64,000 bases of DNA from Lysobacter dokdonensis DS-58 (GTDB lineage Bacteria > Pseudomonadota > Gammaproteobacteria > Xanthomonadales > Xanthomonadaceae): contig NZ_JRKJ01000020.1 of assembly GCF_000770795.1 (NCBI RefSeq), forward strand, positions 1 to 64,000, in the 5' to 3' direction. A program made the position numbers and the translations under genes. The notes under the pieces are model-generated. The model made no database searches. It had not been told where the DNA came from and saw only the letters and a list, made by a program, of their open reading frames with translations. Positions within the stretch are counted from its first letter, which is position 1. Each line of letters starts with the position of its first letter. Shown one piece after another: positions 28,833-37,442 of the stretch.

Positions 28833-29584
28833 TGCCCTTCGTCGCCGCCACGCGCGCATTGGGCGCCGCGGGCTTGTTCGCATTGTCGGTGTTCCGCGCC
28901 TCGAAGCCGACGCGCGATTTCTTCGCCGAACTCACGCGCGAGATTTACAAGATCGGTGCGCGCTCGTTGCCCATCGTGGCGGCCGGCGGCGCATTCGTGG
29001 GGCTGTCGGTGACGCTGCTCGGCTATCGCGCGCTGGAGACCTACGGCGCGACGGGACAGGTCAGCGCGTTGCTGGGGCTGGGGCTGTATCGCGAACTCGG
29101 CCCGGTGCTGACGGCGCTGTTGTTCGTCGGGCGCGCGGGGTCCTCCATCGCCGCGGAACTGGGTTTGATGCGCGCGACCGACCAGATCACCGCGCTCGGC
29201 CTGATGGCGATCGATCCGGTCGCCAAGACCGTCGCGCCGCGGTTCTGGGCCGCGGTGCTGTGCGTGCCGCTGCTCACCGGCTTCTTCATCAGCCTGGCCA
29301 TCGCGGCGGGTTACTTCGAAGCGGTGCACGTGATCGGCATCGATGGCGGCACGTTCTGGCAGACGATGAAGGACAGCGTGGATTTCCACGACGACTTCCT
29401 CGTCGCCTTCATCAAGGCCGCGATCTTCGGCGGCGTGTCGGCGCTGGTCGCCTCGTATGTCGGCTTCCATGCCGAACCGACGATCGAAGGCACGTCGGTG
29501 GCCACCACCCGTGCGGTGGTGAACGCCTCGTTGCTCGTGCTGATGTTCAATTTCGTCCTTTCCGCCCTGCTGTTCAGGAGTTGA
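28832..29584 (+). CDS. mlaE: Phospholipid transport permease MlaE
   Basis: MlaE is the integral membrane subunit of the Mla lipid transporter. The 250-residue protein has an N-terminal amphipathic stretch and five or six hydrophobic segments. Family motifs include YRALETYGATGQVSALLG, the ELGPVLTALLFVGRAGSSIAAELGLM block (taken in parts) and VAPRFWAAVL. The start overlaps the mlaF stop (TGATG). The mlaD ribosome binding site AGGAG overlaps the mlaE stop, so translation of the cluster is linked. Confidence 0.94.
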   Translation: MPFVAATRALGAAGLFALSVFRASKPTRDFFAELTREIYKIGARSLPIVAAGGAFVGLSVTLLGYRALETYGATGQVSALLGLGLYRELGPVLTALLFVGRAGSSIAAELGLMRATDQITALGLMAIDPVAKTVAPRFWAAVLCVPLLTGFFISLAIAAGYFEAVHVIGIDGGTFWQTMKDSVDFHDDFLVAFIKAAIFGGVSALVASYVGFHAEPTIEGTSVATTRAVVNASLLVLMFNFVLSALLFRS

Positions 29585-29589
29585 AGACC

Positions 29590-30108
29590 ATGCGTGGTCC
29601 CCGTCTCGAATTCGCGGTCGGCGCGTTCCTGCTGCTTGCCCTCGCGAGCCTGCTGGTCCTCGCGATCGCCTCCACCAACAACAAGTGGGGCTTCGGCGGC
29701 GATTCGTATCCGCTCAAGGCGCGCTTCTCGACCATCGGGCAGCTGCGCGTCGCAGCGCCGGTGAAGATCGGCGGCGTGGTCGTCGGCTCCGTGAAGGAGA
29801 TCGGCCTGGACCCGCAGCGGTTCGACTCGGTCGTCACGCTGGCCATCGACGGCCGCTACAAGGACCTGCCGGCCGATACGTCCGCGGGCATCTTCACCAG
29901 CGGCCTGCTGGGCGAGAGCTACGTCGGTCTCACGCCGGGCGGAGATGTCGAAACCCTGAAGGCCGGGGACGAGATCGCCTTGACGCAGTCCGCCGTCGAC
30001 CTCATGCAACTGGTCGGCAAGTACATGTTCGCCGGCGGCGACAAGCCCGCCGGTGCGGCGCCCGCCGCCTCCTCCACTTCCGCAACCCCCACGGAAACCA
30101 CGCCATGA
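29590..30108 (+). CDS. mlaD: Phospholipid transport MCE-domain protein MlaD
   Basis: MlaD forms the periplasmic hexameric ring through which lipids pass. It has 172 residues: one N-terminal membrane anchor (about 8-28), then the MCE domain with LKARFSTIGQLRVAAPVKIGG and the tail SGLLGESYVGLTPGG. The C-terminal helix (AVDLMQLVGKYMF) is the part that lines the MlaD pore. It ends in an Ala/Thr/Pro-rich tail. The ATG at 29590 has AGGAG upstream, and the stop overlaps the mlaC start as ATGA. Confidence 0.94.
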   Translation: MRGPRLEFAVGAFLLLALASLLVLAIASTNNKWGFGGDSYPLKARFSTIGQLRVAAPVKIGGVVVGSVKEIGLDPQRFDSVVTLAIDGRYKDLPADTSAGIFTSGLLGESYVGLTPGGDVETLKAGDEIALTQSAVDLMQLVGKYMFAGGDKPAGAAPAASSTSATPTETTP

Positions 30109-30806
30109 AGCGACACCAGACCGCCGCCCGCGTTTCACAGCGCGGCCTGATCCGCCAGGCGCTTGCCGCCTCGGCCATCGCCGTCGCGCTCGCCGCGGCC
30201 GCGCCTTCCATCGTGCACGCGCAGGCCGCCGCCAAGCCGGCCGCGGCGCCCGCCGCGCAGGGCCAGCCGAGCCAGCTCGTGCTCGCCAACGCCACGCGCA
30301 TCGTCGCCACGCTGGAAAAGCGCCGCGACGAGTTCACCAAGAACCGCGCCGCGCTCGACAAGTTCGTCTCGACCGAATTCAACCAGATGTTCGACCGCAA
30401 CTACGCCGGTCGCCTGGTGCTCGGCCGCCACGGCCGCGGTGCGTCGGACGCCGACGTCAAGTTGTTCTCCGACGCGCTGTCGGACAGCCTGATGTCGCGT
30501 TACGGCTCGGCGCTGTTGTCGTTCGACAAGGGCCTGAAGGTGCGCGTGAAGTCCGAAACGCCGCTGCGCAACGGGCAGATCGTGCGCGTGTCCAGCGAGT
30601 TCGTGCGCGCCAACGGCCAGGCCACGCCGGTCGACTACCTGATGCGCAAGACCGGTGCGAACTGGCAGGTGTTCGACGTGATGGTCGAAGGCGTGTCGTT
30701 CGTGCAGACCTTCCGCACGCAGTTCGACGCGCCGCTGCAGGCCAAGGGCATCAAGCAGGTCGCCGCCGACCTGCGCGCCGGCAAGATGCAGGCGCAAGCG
30801 CAGTAA
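30105..30806 (+). CDS. mlaC: Periplasmic phospholipid-binding protein MlaC
   Basis: MlaC shuttles phospholipid between the outer-membrane MlaA complex and MlaFEDB. The 233-residue precursor has a basic n-region, a hydrophobic core and an Ala-x-Ala cleavage site (about 39, VHAQA), followed by an Ala/Pro linker. The ttg2D/MlaC domain contains FVSTEFNQMFDRNYAGRLVLG, the VRVKSETPLRNGQIVRVSSE strands and the NWQVFDVMVEGVSFVQTFR ending typical of the family. Start and mlaD stop overlap as ATGA. Confidence 0.94.
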   Translation: MKRHQTAARVSQRGLIRQALAASAIAVALAAAAPSIVHAQAAAKPAAAPAAQGQPSQLVLANATRIVATLEKRRDEFTKNRAALDKFVSTEFNQMFDRNYAGRLVLGRHGRGASDADVKLFSDALSDSLMSRYGSALLSFDKGLKVRVKSETPLRNGQIVRVSSEFVRANGQATPVDYLMRKTGANWQVFDVMVEGVSFVQTFRTQFDAPLQAKGIKQVAADLRAGKMQAQAQ

Positions 30807-30810
30807 GCCG

Positions 30811-31125
30811 ATGAACGACGCGCGCCGCGATCCCGCCCCGTCTCCGCTCGCCGTCGTCCGCGACGGCGATGCGCTCGTGCTGACCGGCGCGCTCGTGCGC
30901 CCGGCGGTCGCCGGTGCGTGGACGCAGGTGGCCAAGGACATCGCCGGCGTGCGTCGGATCGACCTGCGGGGCGTCACGCTCGTCGACAGCGCGGGCATCG
31001 CGCTGCTGGCCGAGCTGGCGGGCCGCGCCGGGTCCGGCGTCGCCGTCGAGGGCCGCCCGCCGGGCTTCGACGAGCTCCGTGCGGCCTACCGGCTGGACGA
31101 AACGCTGGCGTTCGCGAACGCCTGA
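30811..31125 (+). CDS. mlaB: STAS-domain protein MlaB
   Basis: MlaB is the small cytoplasmic STAS subunit that binds MlaF and supports complex assembly. The 104-residue protein has the STAS core: a first strand pair (LVLTGALVRPAV), then RRIDLRGVTLVDSAGIALLAEL with the conserved DSAG loop. It lies 4 bases after mlaC in the standard F-E-D-C-B order and precedes mlaA. Confidence 0.9.
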   Translation: MNDARRDPAPSPLAVVRDGDALVLTGALVRPAVAGAWTQVAKDIAGVRRIDLRGVTLVDSAGIALLAELAGRAGSGVAVEGRPPGFDELRAAYRLDETLAFANA

Positions 31126-31185
31126 GCCCCATTCAGGACGCACTGTCCCGAACGGCCCCCACCTTCGCCCCTTACACTTTCCGGC

Positions 31186-32241
31186 ATGGATCGCCCCCTC
31201 GTTTCGATTTCCGCGCTGCTCGCCGGCGCTTTCCTCGCGCTGAGCGCGCCTTTGGCGTATGCGCAGGAAGCGCCCGTTTCCATGCCTGCCGCGGAATCGT
31301 CGGTGGCCATGCCCGCCGAAATCGCCACGCCCGCGACGACAGCGGCGCCGGTGGCGGTCGAGGTGCCATCCGCATCGACCTCGGTCGAACCGGTCGCGGT
31401 CGATGTGCCGCCTGCTTCGACTGTCGCCGAGCCGGTCGCCGTCGACGCACCCCAAACCACGGAAGCCCCGACCGCGGCCGAAGAAGACTTCGTGTCGATC
31501 TACGGCGACGGCGCGCTGCCGACGCCGGCGGAACTCCCGCAGGCGTACGACCCGTGGGAACCGTTCAACCGCAAGATGCACACCTTCAACAACGCGATCG
31601 ACCGCATCATCGCGAAGCCGTTGGCGAAGGCGTACGTGAAGGTCGTCCCGCGCCCCGTGCGCCTGGGTGTCAGCAACTTCTTCTCCAATCTCTACCAGCC
31701 GCTCAGCGCGCTCAACAGCCTGCTGCAGGGCAAGCCGAAGCAGGCCGGCCAGGCGATGGGCCGCTTCGCACTGAACATCACGCTGGGCCTGGGCGGCATC
31801 TTCGACCCCGCGTCGGATGCCAAGCTGCCGCGCATCAGCGAAGACTTCGGCCAGACGCTCGGCGTGTGGGGCTGGAAGCAATCGCGTTACGTCGAGCTGC
31901 CGCTGTTCGGCCCGCGCACCGTGCGCGATCTGTTCGGCATGGCGGGCGATTCGCCGTTCGGCCTGCTGCGCGGCGTGGAGGAAGACCGGATCCGCATCTT
32001 CCTGCAGGGCCTGCAACTGGTCGACGTGCGCACGCAGCTGCTGGCGGTGGATGCGATGCGCGAAGGCGCGGCCGACGACTACGCGCTCGTGCGCGATGCA
32101 TGGCTGCAGCGCCGCGATTACCAGATCTTCGGTGACCGCAAGACCGACGAAGACGCGACGCTGCCCGACTACCTGCGCGAAGAGAACAACCCGACCGTGC
32201 CGTTCGACGCGATCCCGGTCACGCCGATGGATGGCGGCTGA
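31186..32241 (+). CDS. mlaA: Outer-membrane phospholipid removal protein MlaA (VacJ), without lipobox
   Basis: MlaA removes misplaced phospholipid from the outer leaflet and hands it to MlaC. The 351-residue protein has the family core from about residue 118: YDPWEPFNRKMHTFNNAID, then RLGVSNFFSNL, LGLGGIFDPAS and ETLGVWG-type text (QTLGVWGWKQSRYVELPLFGP). Unlike the usual lipoprotein, its signal peptide ends in AYAQ (about 24-27) and the whole protein contains no cysteine, so it cannot be lipidated. Between signal and core lies a Val/Ala/Pro linker with EPVAVD repeated twice. Its end overlaps the convergent rmuC gene by 23 bases. Confidence 0.92.
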   Translation: MDRPLVSISALLAGAFLALSAPLAYAQEAPVSMPAAESSVAMPAEIATPATTAAPVAVEVPSASTSVEPVAVDVPPASTVAEPVAVDAPQTTEAPTAAEEDFVSIYGDGALPTPAELPQAYDPWEPFNRKMHTFNNAIDRIIAKPLAKAYVKVVPRPVRLGVSNFFSNLYQPLSALNSLLQGKPKQAGQAMGRFALNITLGLGGIFDPASDAKLPRISEDFGQTLGVWGWKQSRYVELPLFGPRTVRDLFGMAGDSPFGLLRGVEEDRIRIFLQGLQLVDVRTQLLAVDAMREGAADDYALVRDAWLQRRDYQIFGDRKTDEDATLPDYLREENNPTVPFDAIPVTPMDGG

Positions 32242-33484
32242 GGAGCTCGTCTTCGAGCGCTTCGGGCTCCAGGTCCGGCGGTAGCTTCTTCTTTCCCCTG
32301 ACGCCCATTTCCGCGAGCCGGCGCGCGCGCGGGATCACGGCCTGCGGCGATTCCTCCAGGCGGTTGCGCGCGGCGCGATAGGCCTTCTGCGCGTTCTCCA
32401 GCTCCGCGCCCACGGACGTGAAGTCCGCGAGGAAGGCGATCACCGAATCGAGCAAGTGCCCGCCGGTCTCGCTGATCTTCATCGCCTGCTTCTGCAGCTT
32501 GTCGCGCGTCCACAGGCGGTCGGCGACGCGCAGCATCGCCATCAGGGTGTTGGGTGAGGCGAACACCACACCCTTTTCGAACGCATCGGTCTGCAGCTTG
32601 TCGTCGAAGCCGAGCGCGGCCGACAGCGCGCCTTCGAGCGGCACGAACGCGATGGTGACGCCGAGCGCGGTGTCGCCCACGGCGGCGGGATAGTTGCGGT
32701 CGGCGAGGTCGCGCACGTGCTGCCGCAACGCGGTGGCATGGCGGCGCATCGCGTCCTGCTGCACTTCGGGCAGGTCCGCGTTGACCGCTTCGGTCCACGC
32801 GACGAGGTTGACCTTGCTGTCGACCACGATGCGGCGCTCGTCGGGCAGGCGCACGATCACGTCGGGACGCAGGCGGCGGCCGTCGTCGTCGGTGCTCGAC
32901 TGCTGGCGGTCGAAGTGGACGCCCTCCTCCAGGCCGGAGCTGCGCAGCACGCTTTCCAGCATCAGCTCGCCCCAGTCGCCGCGGATCTTTGCGTTGCCCT
33001 TGAGCGCACGCGTCAGCGAGTCGGCCTTGGCGGCCATGTCCTGGTTGAGCGTCTTGAGTTCCTGCACGGCGCCGAGCAGCGAGGCGCGTTCCTTCGCTTC
33101 GTCGCCGTAGACGGTGTCCACGCGCTTGCGGAATTCGCCGAGCTGGTCGGCGAAGGGCTTCAGAAGCAGCTCGATGTCGGACTTCGACTGGCCGGTGGCC
33201 TGGCGCACGTTGTGTTCGAACTGCTGGCCGCGTTCCTGGAAGGCCTTGCCGGCCAGCTCGGTGAAACGGGCGGAGAGTTGTTCCTGCGCGGCGCGGACGA
33301 AGGATTCGGTTTCGGCGCGGGCGCGGCGGGCTTCATCGGCTTCGGCGCGGGCGCGCTCGACGGCGATGGCGTCCTCGCGGCTGCGCTCGCGCAACTGCTC
33401 GATTTCCCGGCGGCGCAACCAGAACCCCGCGGCGAGTCCCGCCGCGAGCGCGAGGACGCAGCTCAGGATCAGGGTGGCGGTCAT
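32219..33484 (-). CDS. rmuC: RmuC family DNA recombination protein
   Basis: RmuC-family proteins limit DNA inversion at short repeats and carry a restriction-endonuclease-like fold. The 421-residue protein has an N-terminal membrane segment (about 3-22), a long coiled coil (about 25-130, heptad-like E/R/A) and the RmuC domain (about 140-400). That domain contains KIRGDWGELMLESVLRSSGL, VDSKVNLVAW and FVPLEGALSAAL. It is convergent to mlaA with a 23-base overlap at the 3' ends, so the two transcripts are partly complementary. Confidence 0.93.
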   Translation of the reverse strand: MTATLILSCVLALAAGLAAGFWLRRREIEQLRERSREDAIAVERARAEADEARRARAETESFVRAAQEQLSARFTELAGKAFQERGQQFEHNVRQATGQSKSDIELLLKPFADQLGEFRKRVDTVYGDEAKERASLLGAVQELKTLNQDMAAKADSLTRALKGNAKIRGDWGELMLESVLRSSGLEEGVHFDRQQSSTDDDGRRLRPDVIVRLPDERRIVVDSKVNLVAWTEAVNADLPEVQQDAMRRHATALRQHVRDLADRNYPAAVGDTALGVTIAFVPLEGALSAALGFDDKLQTDAFEKGVVFASPNTLMAMLRVADRLWTRDKLQKQAMKISETGGHLLDSVIAFLADFTSVGAELENAQKAYRAARNRLEESPQAVIPRARRLAEMGVRGKKKLPPDLEPEALEDELLSRHPSA

Positions 33485-33549
33485 GGCGTCGTTCTCCGGC
33501 GGGGCACGTGCAGTGTATGCGCTGGGGAAATCTCAGCGACTGCGACGCC

Positions 33550-34722
33550 TCAATCCAGCACGCGGCAGAACACGGCCTTGAGGTACCGCGACTCGTGCAC
33601 GTTCGCCAGGAACGGGTGGTCTGGGCCGGCGCCGGAGATCTTCAGCACCTGCACCGTGCGCCCCGCGTAGAACGCGGCGCGGCGCAGCATGTCGAGGAAC
33701 TGCTCCTCGCTCACCAGGCCCGTGCACGAGAACGTCGCGAACAGGCCGCCGGGCTTCACCACGCCCAGCGCCAGCTTGTTCATGTCCAGGTATTTCTTGA
33801 GCGCCGGGATCACCTGCTCGCGGTCGCGCGTCATCTTGGCCGGATCGAGGATCACGACGTCGAATCGCTCCCCGTTGTTGGACGCATCGCGCAGCCACGG
33901 GAAGATGTCGGCCTGCACGAATCGCGGGCGCACGTTGTTCAACTTCGCGTTGCCCTTGGCGATCTCGATGACGTCGTTGTCGATGTCGATGCCGACCACC
34001 TCACTCGCGCCACGCGCGGCGGCGTACACCGCGAAACCACCGGTGTTGCAGCACAGGTCGAGCACGCGGCGGCCTTCGCACAGGTGCGAGAGCCATTCGC
34101 GGTTGTCGCGCTGGTCGGCGAAGAAGCCGGTCTTGTGCGCACCCGCCGGATCGGCGCGGAACTTGATGCCGTGTTCGGTAATGACCGCCGGCTTCGCAGG
34201 TTCCGTGCCGCGGAAGTCGAAGGACTCCTGCTTCTGCACGTGCTCGTCGGCGAAGGCGTGGAAGCGGCAGCCGGGAAAGTGTTCGCGCAGCGCCTCGTAG
34301 ATCCATTCGCGATGGCGGTACATGCCGGCGCTGAAGAATTCGACGACGAGCAGGTCGGCGTAGCGATCGACGACCAGGCCGCTGAGGCCATCGCCTTCCG
34401 AATGCACGACGCGCCAGGCATCGCTCACCTGGTCGAGCTGCAGGAACTCGCGGCGCAGGCGTACCGCTTCGCCGATCTTGCGCGCGAACCACGCCTGGTC
34501 GACCGCGATCTGAGGATCGGTTTCGAGGATGCGCACGGCGATGCGCGAGTGGCCGTTGTAGAAGCCGCGCCCGATCCAGTCGCCTTCCACGCCCACGACG
34601 TCGACGATCGACCCGGGCTTGGGCCGCACGGCGGGCTTTTCGACGAGTTTCTGGAAGATCCAGGGATGCGAGGACCGCCAGGCATTGCGCAGGCGGACGG
34701 TGGTGGGGGCGAGGGCGTCCAT
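33550..34722 (-). CDS. rlmI: RlmI-like 23S rRNA (cytosine-C5) methyltransferase
   Basis: A 390-residue class I SAM-dependent methyltransferase with an N-terminal PUA domain (about 5-85, HPWIFQ, VDVVGVEGDWIGRGFYN). A linker region follows, then a Rossmann fold (about 215-385): SAM motif VLDLCCNTGGFAVYAA, acidic GIDID, and VVILDPAKMTRDRE. The late motif reads FSCTGLV where RlmI has CSCSH-like text. RlmI methylates C1962 of 23S rRNA; the target here is inferred from the family. It sits 65 bases upstream of rmuC on the same strand and is divergent from the rhomboid gene. Confidence 0.85.
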   Translation of the reverse strand: MDALAPTTVRLRNAWRSSHPWIFQKLVEKPAVRPKPGSIVDVVGVEGDWIGRGFYNGHSRIAVRILETDPQIAVDQAWFARKIGEAVRLRREFLQLDQVSDAWRVVHSEGDGLSGLVVDRYADLLVVEFFSAGMYRHREWIYEALREHFPGCRFHAFADEHVQKQESFDFRGTEPAKPAVITEHGIKFRADPAGAHKTGFFADQRDNREWLSHLCEGRRVLDLCCNTGGFAVYAAARGASEVVGIDIDNDVIEIAKGNAKLNNVRPRFVQADIFPWLRDASNNGERFDVVILDPAKMTRDREQVIPALKKYLDMNKLALGVVKPGGLFATFSCTGLVSEEQFLDMLRRAAFYAGRTVQVLKISGAGPDHPFLANVHESRYLKAVFCRVLD

Positions 34723-34780
34723 CGCGGCATTTTACGCGCCGGGGCCTTGTTCCGCCGGGTTTTGTCGCCATCCATCGTTC

Positions 34781-35449
34781 ATGCACCTGCCCTCCGACGC
34801 GCTGCCCGACGACCTCCCGGCACAACGGCTGCGCGACAAGCGCCGCGTGCAGCGCGCGGTGACGTGGACGCTCGCGTCGGCCTTCACGTTGTGCGTCGTG
34901 TACGCGCTGCAGGGCTTCCTGCCCGTCGACGCGCTCGCGGTGACGCCGTGGACGGCCACCGGTTGGCTCGGCGTGCTCACCGCACCGCTGTTGCATGGGT
35001 CGCCCGATCACCTGTTGTCGAACGTCGCTGCATTGCTGCTGCTCGGCTCGCTCGCGGGCAGCGTGTATCCGCGCGCGACGGTGCGCACGGTGCCGATCGC
35101 GTGGGTCGCCTCGGGCGTCGCGGCGTGGTTGCTCGGCGATGCGGGCTCGCATCACCTCGGCGCGAGCGGCGTGCTGCAGGGGCTGGCGTACCTGGTCGCG
35201 ACCTTGGGCCTCCTGCGACGCGATCGCGCGTCCGTGGCCGCGGCGATGATCGCCTTCGTATTCTCCGGCGGCATGCTCGCCGCGGTGTTGCCGCACGATC
35301 CGACGATCTCGTGGCAGTCGCACCTGGGCGGCGCGATCGGCGGCGTGGTGTCCGCGCTCGCGTTCCGCCACGCCGATCCGCCGGCGCCGCGGCAACGCTA
35401 CAGCTGGGAATTCGAGGACGAGGACGCCGATCCGTCGAGTTCGATGTAG
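34781..35449 (+). CDS. Rhomboid-family intramembrane serine protease
   Basis: A 222-residue membrane protein with about six hydrophobic segments. Rhomboid hallmarks are HLLSN (77-81) in an early segment, GASG with the nucleophile Ser129, and catalytic His181 in SHLGGAIGG. The N-terminal 25 residues are polar and cytoplasmic. The start at 34781 is the first ATG outside the divergent rlmI gene. Its 3' end overlaps the convergent hypothetical gene by 52 bases. Substrates of bacterial rhomboids of this type are mostly unknown. Confidence 0.87.
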   Translation: MHLPSDALPDDLPAQRLRDKRRVQRAVTWTLASAFTLCVVYALQGFLPVDALAVTPWTATGWLGVLTAPLLHGSPDHLLSNVAALLLLGSLAGSVYPRATVRTVPIAWVASGVAAWLLGDAGSHHLGASGVLQGLAYLVATLGLLRRDRASVAAAMIAFVFSGGMLAAVLPHDPTISWQSHLGGAIGGVVSALAFRHADPPAPRQRYSWEFEDEDADPSSSM

Positions 35450-36633
35450 CCCGTCGGCACGAGCGCGGTGGCGAGCATCACCGCGTTGATGTCTTCGTGC
35501 GCGCGCCATTGCGCATCATCGCTGCGTGCCACCTCGCACCACGTATCGGTCAGCGTGCGTGCGAGCGGGACCTGTTCGAGCAAACGGTCCAGCGCACCGC
35601 GCAACGCCGGTTGCGCATCCAGCGACGCCGATTCGCGTTCCAGCACGCACCACAGGCGCGTCACGGCCTGCAGGCCGATGGCGAGGCCGAGTTCGCGGAA
35701 TGCCAGGCGATGCGACAACGGCCGCGCGAACGGCTGCGTCGCCAGGTAGCGCGCCAGCCCGTTCGCCGCTGCGCCGGCCACGAGCCCGAGCAACGGGTTG
35801 TCGCCGGGACGCACGCGCAGCAACTGCGCCAGTCGGTACGCATCGACGAGCAGGCCGCCGATGCCGAGCGGATCGTCGGTGAGCAGATTGGTGCCCGCGA
35901 CGATCGCCGCCATCTCGCGCAGTTCGACATCCAGGTCGGGCCCGAATCCCGTGCGGCCCGGCGGTTTGTGCGCGCGCAATTGCAGATCGGTGATCAGGCC
36001 ATCGAGCGGATCGTGCTGGCCCATCGTGTCGACGAGCGGCGCGGACAGATCGATCCGCATCTTCCAGTACATCCGCATCGGCGCACCGGGCGCGGGGGCG
36101 TAGGTGAAGGCGCGATGCGCGGTCTGCGCGAGTTCGCGCGCCCAGCGGCCGGCATCGGCCTGTCCGGTGCGTCGCGCGAATTGATCGAGCGCATGCATCC
36201 ATCGCGTCAGGTAATGGAAGTACTGCCCGTCGCGTTCCCATTCCAGTTCCGCGTCGGGCAACGCATCCACCGCGCGCTCGGGCAACGGCTTGCCGATGCG
36301 CAATCCGCCGCGCGTGGGATGTTCGATCGCGGTTTGCGCATCCATGCCGCCGATCCAGCCGCTGCGCGCATCGTCCGCGCGATGGCGGCCAAGCGTGGCG
36401 TGCACCTGTTCGATCAGGCGTTCGGCGTTGTCGACTTCGTCGAGCGCCAGGAAGTTGCAGACGGCGAACGCATCGGTCCACAAATAGCGCTGCGCAGGCG
36501 CGGCGCCGACCACGCCGGTGCGCACGGCGAAGTCATGCATGAGCGCGGCGGCGGTGCGATGCGCGTCGTCGTGTTCGGCGGTCGCGGCTTTACGGGCAGG
36601 ATGCGGGGCCATGGCGGGATGATCGCGTCGCAT
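35398..36633 (-). CDS. Conserved hypothetical, helix-rich protein
   Basis: A 411-residue protein (404 if the second ATG, at 36612, is used; neither has a clear ribosome binding site). It is soluble, Trp/Asp-containing and looks all-alpha, with recurring helices such as RYLWTDAFAVCNFLAL, GQYFHYLTRWMHALDQFA and GIGGLLVDAYRLAQLL. The spacing of WTDxFAVxNxLxL, GxHYFxxLTRWxxAL and Asp-rich turns suggests an alpha/alpha-toroid like that of six-hairpin glycosidases, but no catalytic motif is certain. The C-terminus ends in a Ser-rich tail that overlaps the rhomboid gene by 52 bases on the opposite strand. Confidence 0.75.
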   Translation of the reverse strand: MRRDHPAMAPHPARKAATAEHDDAHRTAAALMHDFAVRTGVVGAAPAQRYLWTDAFAVCNFLALDEVDNAERLIEQVHATLGRHRADDARSGWIGGMDAQTAIEHPTRGGLRIGKPLPERAVDALPDAELEWERDGQYFHYLTRWMHALDQFARRTGQADAGRWARELAQTAHRAFTYAPAPGAPMRMYWKMRIDLSAPLVDTMGQHDPLDGLITDLQLRAHKPPGRTGFGPDLDVELREMAAIVAGTNLLTDDPLGIGGLLVDAYRLAQLLRVRPGDNPLLGLVAGAAANGLARYLATQPFARPLSHRLAFRELGLAIGLQAVTRLWCVLERESASLDAQPALRGALDRLLEQVPLARTLTDTWCEVARSDDAQWRAHEDINAVMLATALVPTGYIELDGSASSSSNSQL

Positions 36634-36660
36634 TCGCTGCCGTTTCGTGAAAAGCGGCGT

Positions 36661-36674
36661 TCAGATAACTGAAA
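36661..36674. promoter_or_regulatory. TTCAGATAACTGAA palindrome
   Basis: Perfect 5-base arms TTCAG and CTGAA around ATAA, in the divergent gap between the helix-rich protein gene (start 36633) and the membrane protein gene (start 36738). GCGTTAAAG follows about ten bases later. It may be an operator or part of a promoter. No regulator can be assigned. Confidence 0.3.
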
Positions 36675-36737
36675 CCACGGACTGCGTTAAAGTCGCTCGC
36701 GCGGCTGGGGAGCCGTGCATCGATCAGGGGATCTGTC

Positions 36738-37328
36738 TTGGAAACGAATCTGTATGCGCCGCCGGTCGCGGCGGTCGCCGACGTGCCAGACGAAGCGGCG
36801 GGCAAGCCGTTCTATGTCGTGGGCCGCGGGAAATTCCTGCTGTTGTTCTTCCTCACCGCGGGCCTGTTCCAGTTCGTGATGTATTACATCCACTGGTCGC
36901 GCTTCAAGCGTGCGACGAGGACGCCGATGTGGCCCCTCGCGCGCATGATCTTCGCGGTCTTTTTCATCCACTCGCTCGCCGAAGAAGTGGACCACCGCTT
37001 GCAGCGCGGCGGCATCCGCCACGCGTGGTCACCCAACACGTGCGCCACCGTGATCGTGGTGCTGCTCATCGCCGACCGCCTGCTCGGCGGGTTCGGGGAG
37101 GCGGTGATGTCCAGCGGCGCGATGCTGGCCGTCTCCTACGGCTTCCTGGTCCCGGTGGGCCTGTGCCTGTGGCAGATCCAGCGCGCGGCGAACCTCGCCA
37201 GCGGCGCGCCGGACGGCGCCCCCAACCGGCGCCTGACGCTGGTCAACTGGCTGTGGATCGTGCCGCTCGGGTTGTTCTGGGCGCTCGTCGCATTCGCCCT
37301 GACCCTGACCCCGCCCCTGGACGCCTGA
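36738..37328 (+). CDS. Small integral membrane protein of unknown function
   Basis: A 196-residue protein with about four membrane segments. The start is a TTG at 36738, with GGGGAT upstream and no usable ATG nearby. The N-terminus (METNLYAPPVAAV) is followed by PFYVVGRGKFLLLFFLTAGLF and YYIHWSRFK. This pattern recurs in uncharacterised Xanthomonad membrane proteins, where a short cytosolic leader precedes a helix starting with RKFLLL. No enzyme motif is seen. It stands alone before phhA, with a weak GC hairpin (CGGGG-CCTG-CCCCG, 37329-37342) after the stop. Confidence 0.75.
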   Translation: METNLYAPPVAAVADVPDEAAGKPFYVVGRGKFLLLFFLTAGLFQFVMYYIHWSRFKRATRTPMWPLARMIFAVFFIHSLAEEVDHRLQRGGIRHAWSPNTCATVIVVLLIADRLLGGFGEAVMSSGAMLAVSYGFLVPVGLCLWQIQRAANLASGAPDGAPNRRLTLVNWLWIVPLGLFWALVAFALTLTPPLDA

Positions 37329-37364
37329 CGGGGCCTGCCCCGGGGGTTTTCACGGGATTTTCGC

Positions 37365-37384
37365 GCCGGGATCATCGTCCCGGC
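37365..37384. promoter_or_regulatory. GCCGGGA-N6-TCCCGGC inverted repeat upstream of phhA
   Basis: Seven-base perfect arms around TCATCG, 58 bases before the phhA start codon. It could be an operator for a regulator of phenylalanine catabolism or a stem in the 5' leader. No T-run follows, so it is not an intrinsic terminator. Confidence 0.35.
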
Positions 37385-37442
37385 CCGAGGATCGGCCCAA
37401 CATCGCAACCGCCTTGCGTCGAGCGGGGCTAGCATGGGGCCC

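Noticed and set aside
27861-28883. N-terminal extension of recC into the mla genes
   Set aside because: It is antisense to mlaF; RecC-like sequence starts at the ATG at 27860.
37329-37350. Intrinsic terminator after the membrane protein gene at 36738-37328
   Set aside because: CGGGG-CCTG-CCCCG is short and followed by GGGG before TTTT, so it is only a weak candidate and was not listed as a feature.
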